Positions 1-5,562 of a stretch of 21,991 bases of DNA are shown piece by piece. The position numbers were made by a program, and so were the translations under genes. This DNA is from Candidatus Fermentibacteraceae bacterium (lineage in GTDB: Bacteria > Fermentibacterota > Fermentibacteria > Fermentibacterales > JCC-6): positions 1-21,991 of the forward strand of contig JAUVJW010000005.1 in the NCBI GenBank assembly GCA_030596465.1, in the 5' to 3' direction. The notes below the pieces were generated by a model. It worked only from the letters and a program-made list of their open reading frames with translations, made no database searches and had not been told where the DNA came from. Each line of letters begins with the position of its first letter. The stretch's first letter is position 1.

Positions 1-308
1 AGCCCAGTGGTCTTACCACTTTTCCTCTTGGCTCAGATCTCGGCATCATGGTAACAACATACAACACATACAACTTTTACTTCTACAGTTTCGACGGCTC
101 AAACCTGAGCAGCCTCGGATTTGTTGCTTGTCCTCTTTCATGCCTCAGTTCAATGGGACTGACCTACTCCCCCGGCAGAGACACCTTCTTCTGGAGTTAC
201 TGTAACTCTTCCGGCGACCATTCCATCAGCGAGCTTGAAATAGATATTACAGGTTTCGCTCTTGCGCCTGCTACATGGGGATCAATAAAGGCAATTGAAT
301 TTAACTGA
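1..308 (+). CDS. C-terminal part of a secreted protein with TWGSIKA tail (5' end outside the window)
   Basis: The reading frame is open from base 3 to the TGA at 306-308, giving 101 residues, so the gene begins upstream of the window. The fragment is rich in Tyr, Ser, Phe and Gly, has four Cys, and alternates polar and hydrophobic residues as beta-sheet secreted proteins do; the stretch GLTYSPGRDTFFWS resembles a propeller or sandwich blade. I do not recognise the family. The last residues are TWGSIKAIEFN. The same tail, in nearly identical DNA (18 of 19 bases, 276-294 against 1389-1407 on the other strand), ends the minus-strand gene at 1381-1971, and a relaxed version ends the gene at 8178-8843. 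The tail is therefore probably a sorting or processing signal; this is inference. An internal ATG at 48 exists but has no convincing ribosome binding site and would cut the domain. Confidence 0.75.
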   Translation, partial: PSGLTTFPLGSDLGIMVTTYNTYNFYFYSFDGSNLSSLGFVACPLSCLSSMGLTYSPGRDTFFWSYCNSSGDHSISELEIDITGFALAPATWGSIKAIEFN

Positions 309-328
309 TTGTAAAAAAGGTACGATGT

Positions 329-362
329 ACGGGCACTGTTCAATACAGTGCCCGTTGTTGTT
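329..362 (+). terminator. Hairpin terminator after the first secreted-protein gene
   Basis: ACGGGCACTG (329-338) pairs perfectly with CAGTGCCCGT (346-355) around a 7-base loop. A weak T-rich tract (TGTTGTT) follows. It lies 20 bases after the stop codon, so it is probably the transcription terminator of the upstream gene. Confidence 0.7.
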
Positions 363-406
363 ACCAAAGGGTCGAAATTTTCGCCGATGCCGTTACTGTA
401 CTCCTT

Positions 407-587
407 AACCCGGATCCATCACAAGTTTCTTGCTGCAATACCGTATCTCGCTGCACAGCCTTCGTTATACTCCCGTCGCCATCCTCAACATACTGCAAAA
501 GTATGCCTGCGGGGTCGCCAGTCGTATGCCCTGGCTGAACAACAATCTACGGCATTTCGCGACAACAACCTGTGATGGATCCGGGTT
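407..587. repeat. 181-bp long imperfect palindrome, MITE-like
   Basis: The ends are a perfect 17-bp inverted repeat: AACCCGGATCCATCACA at 407-423 and its reverse complement at 571-587. The exact centre (base 497) is a second perfect inverted repeat, CATACT (489-494), loop GCAAA, AGTATG (500-505). Between ends and centre the arms still match in patches, for example GCAATACCGTA against GAAATGCCGTA and a shared CAGCC, so the whole unit can fold as one long hairpin. No transposase is encoded. This fits a non-autonomous miniature element or another dispersed hairpin repeat. No clear target-site duplication is visible. Confidence 0.65.
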
Positions 588-625
588 TTAGCCATTACCA
601 GACAACAGAACAGCTTCCTTCCGGG

Positions 626-654
626 TTGAGCAGGAAACAATTCCTGTATATATT
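626..654 (+). promoter_or_regulatory. Sigma70-type promoter upstream of the broken anti-sigma-like gene
   Basis: TTGAGC (626-631), a 17-base spacer and TATATT (649-654) match the housekeeping promoter pattern in 4 of 6 and 5 of 6 positions. Transcription would start near 661, about 10 bases before the ATG at 672, which has a strong GGAGG site at 662-666. Confidence 0.5.
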
Positions 655-673
655 GTTTCCCGGAGGAAACAAT
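633..673. promoter_or_regulatory. Threefold GGAAACAAT repeat across the promoter, operator-like
   Basis: GGAAACAAT occurs at 633-641 and 665-673, and inverted (ATTGTTTCC) at 652-660. The first and second copies form a 9-bp inverted repeat around the -10 element. The third copy overlaps the ribosome binding site and start codon. A second small inverted repeat, CAGGAA/TTCCTG, overlaps the first copy. The arrangement suggests a repressor or autoregulator binding region, but no binding protein can be named. Confidence 0.4.
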
Positions 674-828
674 GAACTGTGAAGCTGTAAAGGCAATAGT
701 GTCCGAATGACTTCACTGGAAGCCCCTATCCTGTACGGTAATAACATCGAATGATAGAAGCACATTTGAGCGGGGACGAACGGGCAATTGAAATACTTCC
801 CGCATGGCAATGGCTGCTGGAGTTGTAA
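672..828 (+). pseudogene. Broken reading frame, possibly a decayed zinc-finger anti-sigma factor
   Basis: A well-placed GGAGG and ATG start a frame that stops after 12 codons (672-710, MNCEAVKAIVSE). A second frame from ATG 751 to TAA 826-828 encodes 25 residues containing MIEAHLSGDERAIEILPAW. The opening M-N-C and the later EAHLSG resemble zf-HC2 anti-sigma factors, which usually read HLxxCxxC; here the first Cys of that pair would be Asp. The two pieces are in different frames, with stops between them. My reading is a decayed gene that kept its promoter and ribosome binding site. It could instead be a leader peptide plus an unrelated small ORF. Confidence 0.3.
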
Positions 829-874
829 ATATCGGGAGCATAACACACGAACACTTTCATGAAAGGCAGAAACG

Positions 875-1186
875 ATGAGTCAGTTTGATAGCGTAACAGT
901 GATAAGAGAAGCGAACTTCTACTATGACGGCAAGGTTTCCAGCAGGACTGTTGTTTTTGCAGATGGCTCAAAGAAGACACTGGGCGTGATGCTTCCCGGT
1001 GAATACAAGTTCGGTACAGATTTCCACGAGACTATGGAGATTCTTGCTGGAGAACTGGATGTAAGACTTCCGGGAACGGATTATGCCGTTGTATTCAAAA
1101 GAGGTGAAACCTTTGAAGTGCCGGCTAATTCCTCTTTCACAGTAAATGTAAAGGTTGTAATAGATTACTGCTGTTCTTACTCGTAA
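875..1186 (+). CDS. ppnP: Pyrimidine/purine nucleoside phosphorylase PpnP (YaiE/DUF1255 family)
   Basis: The 103-residue product is a single small cupin barrel. Enzymes of this family phosphorolyse several purine and pyrimidine ribonucleosides to the free base and ribose-1-phosphate in the cytoplasm, feeding salvage. Recognisable family signatures are KTLGVMLPGEYKF (about residues 34-46), ETMEILAGELDVRLPG (about 51-66) and GETFEVPANSSFTVNV (about 76-91), ending in a Tyr/Cys-rich tail like that of the E. coli protein (94 residues). The length is slightly above usual, from a short N-terminal extension. The ribosome binding site (AAAGGCAG, about 864-871) is modest. The gene stands alone, convergent with a secreted-protein gene and separated from it by a shared terminator. 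No other salvage gene is nearby. Confidence 0.9.
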   Translation: MSQFDSVTVIREANFYYDGKVSSRTVVFADGSKKTLGVMLPGEYKFGTDFHETMEILAGELDVRLPGTDYAVVFKRGETFEVPANSSFTVNVKVVIDYCCSYS

Positions 1187-1334
1187 AGATGATCTGAATG
1201 AAACGGTTGAAGGATATCTAAAAGAGATGAAAAACATTGAGAAAATTTCAACCTGGAAAGGTAATAGAGGAGGTTTCATTGTTTCATGGGCGACTTTTAG
1301 AGGAACAACTATTTCAGGGAAGTCGGACAGTTAA
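1164..1334 (+). CDS. Short open frame overlapping the end of ppnP, possible gene remnant
   Basis: A frame open after TAG 1161-1163 runs to TAA 1332-1334, overlapping the last 23 bases of ppnP in a different frame. The only ATG is at 1227, giving 35 residues that end in GTTISGKSDS, without a clear ribosome binding site. The upstream part (RKDDLNETVEGYLKEMKN) looks like a helical protein segment and the composition is protein-like. I do not recognise it. It may be the tail of a lost gene or chance coding; it stops 5 bases before the terminator. Confidence 0.2.
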   Translation: MTAVLTRKDDLNETVEGYLKEMKNIEKISTWKGNRGGFIVSWATFRGTTISGKSDS

Positions 1335-1339
1335 AAGAG

Positions 1340-1365
1340 AAAAACCCCGCCAATGCGGGGTTTTT
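1340..1365. terminator. Bidirectional terminator between convergent genes
   Basis: AAAAA, CCCCGC, loop CAAT, GCGGGG, TTTTT form a compact GC stem flanked by an A-tract on one side and a T-tract on the other. It can therefore end transcription from ppnP on the plus strand and from the secreted-protein gene on the minus strand. Confidence 0.9.
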
Positions 1366-1380
1366 CTGAAGGCGGGATAA

Positions 1381-1971
1381 TTAGAAAGTTGCCTTAATTG
1401 ATCCCCAGGTATTCTGCTCGAGTGCCTGATAGTAATCTGCAGAAACTTCGAGAATGGCAGTACGGCCCCAGGCCTCATCGCCGTCCCATGCACCTTGATA
1501 CCAGGCCCAGGTGTTTACTCCGTTAAAGTCGACCTGTCCGCCGATACCGGTAACATCATAGCCGATGCAGAAGTAGGCTCCATCAGCGATAACTATGTTC
1601 TCTGCAGTAACATCAATGTAGCTGTAGGTTTCTGGGGGTGATGTTGATGGATCCGGGTCTGTTGGCACGAAAGAATCGTAGAAATCAGCACTGCTTGCTT
1701 CTCCGGCGGGAGGATTCAAGCCACCAACACTGGTCCATACTACCCATCCGTAATCGCCGGTTTCCGGTCCACCGCAGGGAAAACCGAGCTCAACGAGAAT
1801 AATATCATGACCGGAATCATTAAGGATAGGTAAAATAAACCATTCTCCCCAGCCTGTTGATGATCCACCTGTAGTTGGCAGTGTACCCATGGCACCACCG
1901 GAGTTGTACTCAAAGTCCGCTGCACCTGCCATAACTGCAATTGCAAACAGAACGACCATAAGATTTTTCAA
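1381..1971 (-). CDS. Secreted protein of unknown function with TWGSIKATF tail
   Basis: The start chosen is TTG at 1971, preceded by AAAGGAG at 7-8 bases; the frame is open further upstream to a GTG at 2004 without such a site. The product is 196 residues. MKNLMVVLFAIAVMAGA is a typical signal peptide, with cleavage probably before ADF. The mature part is acidic and rich in Gly, Trp, Tyr and Asp, and predicted from composition to be beta-sandwich; a Pro/Thr/Asp linker (TDPDPSTSPPE) divides it near residues 103-113. I do not recognise a named domain. The C-terminus is NTWGSIKATF, shared with the gene at the start of the window and, relaxed, with 8178-8843. A promoter is visible at 2080-2108. 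The linker DNA contains a 14-base match to the end of the 181-bp palindrome. Confidence 0.75.
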   Translation of the reverse strand: MKNLMVVLFAIAVMAGAADFEYNSGGAMGTLPTTGGSSTGWGEWFILPILNDSGHDIILVELGFPCGGPETGDYGWVVWTSVGGLNPPAGEASSADFYDSFVPTDPDPSTSPPETYSYIDVTAENIVIADGAYFCIGYDVTGIGGQVDFNGVNTWAWYQGAWDGDEAWGRTAILEVSADYYQALEQNTWGSIKATF

Positions 1972-2079
1972 TTCAATTCTCCTTTCACTAGATAAAAGTA
2001 TCACGTAATATCTGACCCACCAGTCGTTGGGCCCTTTTTACAAAAGACTATAAGAGTAGAAGCCAGATCAGTAATTGGA

Positions 2080-2108
2080 AATATTGCAAGATGGGGCTTA
2101 GCTGTCAA
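2080..2108 (-). promoter_or_regulatory. Promoter for the secreted-protein gene at 1381-1971
   Basis: On the minus strand TTGACA (2108-2103) is followed after 17 bases by AATATT (2085-2080). The -35 element is consensus and the -10 element is weaker. Transcription would start near 2073, giving an untranslated leader of about 100 bases. Confidence 0.45.
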
Positions 2109-2190
2109 CAGACCAGGTACAATACCGGGAATAAAGTGATTATGATTGAGTATATCAAATGTTTGGCCATTTTCTAAAGGTGATGACTAA

Positions 2191-3033
2191 ATGAGATATG
2201 CAGTTTTTGTTATGATCATCCCATGTGTTGCCCCGGTATTTTCTGAACAGTGCATTTGGAATGGTGTTGGCCGTGTTGTGGCCATTGGTGATGTTCATGG
2301 GGATTTCGGGCAGTTCGTATCGCTTCTTCAGGGTGCAGATCTTGTTGATAATGAATTGAACTGGATCGGAGGCAAGACACATCTTGTTCAGATTGGCGAT
2401 GTGCTTGACCGTGGGCCGGATTCCAGAGCCGTAATGGATCTGATTATGTCATTGGAACAGCAGGCTCCGCTTCAGGGTGGATATGTCCACTTCCTTCTGG
2501 GTAATCACGAAGTGATGCTTATGCGAAGCGACTTGAGATATGTTCATGAAGGCGAAATTCGTTCCCACGGCGGTTTGAAAGAAATGGTTAGAGCAATGCG
2601 TCCGGACGGAGAGTATGGCAGATGGCTCTCAGAACACAATATTTCAATCAGGATAAACAATGCTCTTTTCGTGCATGCGGGAATTTCAGAAGATTTTGCT
2701 TCAATTGCACTTGATTCAATTAACAAGTCTGCCGGAGATGAAATCCGGCGTGGCTGGTTAGAACCCTCAGGCATTTTTTCTTCCACTGGTCCAGTATGGT
2801 TCAGGGGGCTTGCCACAGACAGAGGAAGTGCTATAAGGCGAGTATTAGAGGAAGCTTTAGAAACGAATGACGCTGATTATATAGTCATAGGACACACAGT
2901 GAGTATTGATGGTATTACAACACGATTCAGTGGTAGAGTTGTTATGATAGATACAGGAATGTCGGAGTGTTACGGAGGCAAGGCACAGTATCTTGTTCTT
3001 GATCAACGAGGATACAAGGTACATTTTCCATGA
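2191..3033 (+). CDS. Exported calcineurin-like metallophosphoesterase (Shewanella-like phosphatase type)
   Basis: The 280-residue product has all metal-binding signatures of the PPP-like superfamily in order: GDVHGD (33-38), GDVLDRG (69-75), GNHE (104-107), HAGIS (162-166) and GHT (234-236), with IDTGMS near 253-258. These place it among serine/threonine or tyrosine protein phosphatases of the Shewanella-like group, with two metal ions in the active site. The substrate is unknown. The first 19 residues (MRYAVFVMIIPCVAPVFSE) look like a signal peptide, so the enzyme probably acts in the periplasm or outside the cell. The ATG is preceded by AAAGGTG at a suitable distance. The gene is followed after 13 bases by acpS, so the two are probably co-transcribed, although no functional link is obvious. 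Confidence 0.88.
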   Translation: MRYAVFVMIIPCVAPVFSEQCIWNGVGRVVAIGDVHGDFGQFVSLLQGADLVDNELNWIGGKTHLVQIGDVLDRGPDSRAVMDLIMSLEQQAPLQGGYVHFLLGNHEVMLMRSDLRYVHEGEIRSHGGLKEMVRAMRPDGEYGRWLSEHNISIRINNALFVHAGISEDFASIALDSINKSAGDEIRRGWLEPSGIFSSTGPVWFRGLATDRGSAIRRVLEEALETNDADYIVIGHTVSIDGITTRFSGRVVMIDTGMSECYGGKAQYLVLDQRGYKVHFP

Positions 3034-3046
3034 GGCGCAGGTTAAT

Positions 3047-3427
3047 TTGGTTTTAGGAATAGGGATTGATATTGTTGATATTGTTTCATTCCGCAGACGG
3101 CTTGATAACGAGCTTATTGAGGAGCTTTTTCTGCCTGCTGAAGTAGAGTACTGCCGTTCTCAGGTTAGATACTGGGAGAATTTCGCCGCAAGGTTTGCCG
3201 CCAAGGAAGCCACCTTCAAGGTACTTGGAGCAGGATTATCTTCAGGGCTTCGTTTCAAAGATGTGGAGATAGTAAAATGTCTTGAATCGGGCAGCATTTC
3301 GTTGATGTTGCATGGTAAAGCATTTGTGATTCAGAATGAAAAAAAAATAGATAAAATTTTTGTCTCTGTTTCTCACACAAAAAAAAATGCAATTGCTATT
3401 GTGATTGCCGAAGCTAAACCAGTATAG
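3047..3427 (+). CDS. acpS: Holo-[acyl-carrier-protein] synthase
   Basis: AcpS moves the 4'-phosphopantetheine arm from coenzyme A to the serine of acyl carrier proteins in the cytoplasm. The N-terminus MVLGIGIDIVDI and the motif FAARFAAKEATFKVLG are diagnostic, with the metal-binding Asp8 and Glu54. The C-terminal SVSHTKKNAIAIVIAE strand is also typical. The start chosen is TTG 3047: it gives 126 residues, the usual length, and the usual family N-terminus, with an AGG-rich site (GAGGCGCAGG) just upstream. An ATG at 2993 would add 18 atypical residues and overlap the preceding gene. The gene sits one gene upstream of an acyl carrier protein (5300-5551), its likely substrate. Confidence 0.93.
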   Translation: MVLGIGIDIVDIVSFRRRLDNELIEELFLPAEVEYCRSQVRYWENFAARFAAKEATFKVLGAGLSSGLRFKDVEIVKCLESGSISLMLHGKAFVIQNEKKIDKIFVSVSHTKKNAIAIVIAEAKPV

Positions 3428-3542
3428 ACATTGGTGAGGATTTCGGTTATTTGTACCTGATATACAGTTTTTATGATGTCAGTAATAAGTACGGAGGAGA
3501 ACTCCTTTCTGTGGGATCTCCGGCAAATTGGAAGGAGCGATT

Positions 3543-5285
3543 TTGAGTAATATCGGATCCTATGAGAAAAGAAGAGAGAACTTCAGCTGGGACATTGCTA
3601 AAGAAGTTCTCGGATGGAAGGAAGGCGAGATACTGAACATCGGGGCCATGTGCTCCGACAGAATCTGTGCTCAGGGTAAAGGTGACAAGAAGGCTCTCAT
3701 CTGGCAGGGTTTTGGAGGTAGGCAGAAAACTTACACATTCAACGATCTCAGAGTGCTTTCCAACGGTTATGCCGGATTCCTTCAGAACCTTGGAGTTGAT
3801 CCGGGCGATAAGGTCTGTCTGTTCATGGACAAGATTCCAGAGCTGTACATTTCTTTCCTTGGTGTACTAAAGATGGGTGCTGTTGCTCAGCCTCTGTTTT
3901 CTGCCTTTGGTGACGAGTCACTTGAGGTAAGATTGTTCAGTGCCGATACCAGAGTGATTTTCACCACACGGAAGCATGTTAAGAAGGTTCGCAAGATACA
4001 GGACAGGCTCCCGGCACTGGAAAAAATTGTCGTAGTTGAGGGTAATCCCGATAAACTAAAAGAGGGAGAGATATTTTTCAGGGTCGAAGAATTTCCAGTG
4101 GAAGACTTTAATGTTTACGAGTCCGGTCCTGAAACACCATCTGTGCTTCATTACACATCCGGAACAACAGGTCAGCCCAAGGGTGCTCAGCATGCCCATG
4201 CCTCTGTATGGGGACAGGCTCTTACATCCTCCTGGGTACTGGATCTGAAAGATGACGATGTTTACTGGTGTACTGCCGATCCCGGCTGGGTTACCGGTAC
4301 CAGTTACGGAATCATCGGACCCTGGAGCCTCGGTGTAACTCAATGTGTACTGGATTCAGGATTCACATCCGCTGCCTGGTATCGGTTTATCCAGGATAAC
4401 AAAGTCACGGTATGGTATTCGGCACCAACGGCTATCAGGTCTCTCATGCGCGACGGTGAAGAGCTTGTTAAGCAGTATGATCTCTCCAGCCTCAGGCATC
4501 TCGCCTCGGTTGGTGAACCTCTTAATGCCGAGGCGGTTATCTGGAGCGAGAAAGTTTATGGACTGCCCTTCCTGGATACTTTCTGGCAGACCGAGACAGG
4601 TTCCATGATGATTACCAACTTCCCCGGCATGAAGATCAAACCTGGTTCAATGGGAAAACCTTTCCCTGGTATTGTAGCGGGAATTCTTGACCTCAAGACG
4701 CATGAGCCGGTTACAGAACCCGGTACTGTGGGTCTTATCGCCTTCAGACCCGGTTGGCCATCCATGTTCAGAGAGTATGTGAAAAAGCCGGAAATTTACA
4801 GAAGCAAGTTCGTGGGTGCCGCTGATGATGCACAACCTGCCGAACTTCGTGTTGATGAATCCCTCTGGTATGTGTCCGGTGACAGAGCAAGTTTCGACAA
4901 AGACGGTTACTACTGGTTTGTGGGCCGTGATGATGATGTTATCAACACAGGTGGACATCTTGTGGGACCCTTTGAAATTGAATCGGCTCTTGTGGAGCAC
5001 GAGGCAATTGCTGAAGCTGCCGCCATAGGCAAGCCTGATGAAGTAAATATGGAAGTTGTAAAGGTATTCATCACTTTAAATCCTGGTTATGAACCTTCCG
5101 ATGACCTTGAACTGAATATAATGAACTTTATCAGGAAAAGGCTTTCACCCCTGGCAATGCCCCAGGAAATAGAATACAGTAAAAAGCTTCCTAAAACCCG
5201 TTCAGGCAAGATACTAAGAAGGTATCTGAAGGCTCTTGAGTGGGGCGAAGAAGTTGGCGATCTTTCAACCCTTGAAGATGATTAA
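3543..5285 (+). CDS. acsA: Acetyl-CoA synthetase-like AMP-forming acyl ligase
   Basis: This 580-residue adenylate-forming enzyme activates a short carboxylic acid, most likely acetate, as acyl-AMP and passes it to a thiol (CoA or perhaps the ACP encoded next). Visible motifs are YTSGTTGQPKG (204-214), GEP (324-326), WQTETG (348-353), SGD (445-447), GRDDDVI (461-467) and KTRSGKIL with the catalytic Lys556. Trp348 sits where acetyl-CoA synthetase has the Trp that restricts the pocket to acetate. The length is shorter than enteric Acs (about 650) and closer to Bacillus AcsA types. The TTG start at 3543 has GGAAGGAG 5 bases upstream; an in-frame TTG at 3528 precedes that site and is rejected. The next gene, the ACP, follows after 14 bases. 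Lys556 is a possible acetylation control site, known for the family. Confidence 0.85.
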   Translation: MSNIGSYEKRRENFSWDIAKEVLGWKEGEILNIGAMCSDRICAQGKGDKKALIWQGFGGRQKTYTFNDLRVLSNGYAGFLQNLGVDPGDKVCLFMDKIPELYISFLGVLKMGAVAQPLFSAFGDESLEVRLFSADTRVIFTTRKHVKKVRKIQDRLPALEKIVVVEGNPDKLKEGEIFFRVEEFPVEDFNVYESGPETPSVLHYTSGTTGQPKGAQHAHASVWGQALTSSWVLDLKDDDVYWCTADPGWVTGTSYGIIGPWSLGVTQCVLDSGFTSAAWYRFIQDNKVTVWYSAPTAIRSLMRDGEELVKQYDLSSLRHLASVGEPLNAEAVIWSEKVYGLPFLDTFWQTETGSMMITNFPGMKIKPGSMGKPFPGIVAGILDLKTHEPVTEPGTVGLIAFRPGWPSMFREYVKKPEIYRSKFVGAADDAQPAELRVDESLWYVSGDRASFDKDGYYWFVGRDDDVINTGGHLVGPFEIESALVEHEAIAEAAAIGKPDEVNMEVVKVFITLNPGYEPSDDLELNIMNFIRKRLSPLAMPQEIEYSKKLPKTRSGKILRRYLKALEWGEEVGDLSTLEDD

Positions 5286-5299
5286 GGAGAGGAACTGCT

Positions 5300-5551
5300 A
5301 TGGCTGAAGAAATGAAAGACATGGTTCTTGAGTATGTAATTGACGAGTATGTGGACGAGGACGACGAGATTGAAGTCGGTTTTGAGACTCCATTGATCTC
5401 CTCGGGTATTGTTGACAGTTTCTCTATGGTTTCTCTTAAGGTTTTCCTTGAGAAGAAGTGTCATGTTTCTCTTCCCGATAAAGAAGCGACACCAGAGGCC
5501 TTTGACACAGTTAACAAGATCTGTGAACTTGTTCGCAGATTTCAGGACTGA
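5300..5551 (+). CDS. Acyl carrier protein
   Basis: This 83-residue acidic four-helix protein carries an acyl group on a phosphopantetheine arm. The attachment motif is GIVDSFSMVSL with Ser40; the usual DSL is DSF here, as in several specialised, non-fatty-acid carriers. The helix after it (MVSLKVFLEKK) is the normal recognition helix. The protein is divergent from housekeeping AcpP and lies between an acyl ligase and an alpha-oxoamine synthase (gaps of 14 and 11 bases), so it probably serves these two enzymes rather than bulk lipid synthesis. The acpS gene upstream could activate it. The ribosome binding site is AAGGAGAGG just after the stop of the ligase gene. Confidence 0.88.
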   Translation: MAEEMKDMVLEYVIDEYVDEDDEIEVGFETPLISSGIVDSFSMVSLKVFLEKKCHVSLPDKEATPEAFDTVNKICELVRRFQD

Positions 5552-5562
5552 CGGAGGGAATA

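Larger units (their letters stand above)
309..874. other. 566-base stretch without an intact gene
   Basis: No full-length gene is supported here. The stretch holds, in order, the terminator at 329-362, the long palindrome at 407-587, a promoter at 626-654 overlapping a threefold 9-mer, and a broken reading frame at 672-828. Minus-strand reading frames across 595-980 have no ribosome binding site and look like shadows. Confidence 0.6.

Noticed and set aside
1..308. Type IX secretion, LPXTG or PEP-CTERM signal at the protein end
   Set aside because: The shared tail has no membrane helix, no basic run after a helix, no LPXTG and no beta-sandwich C-terminal domain of about 80 residues.
348..575. 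75-codon plus-strand frame inside the palindrome
   Set aside because: It follows the arms of the inverted repeat, starts inside a terminator stem and has no ribosome binding site; the repeat explains the sequence.
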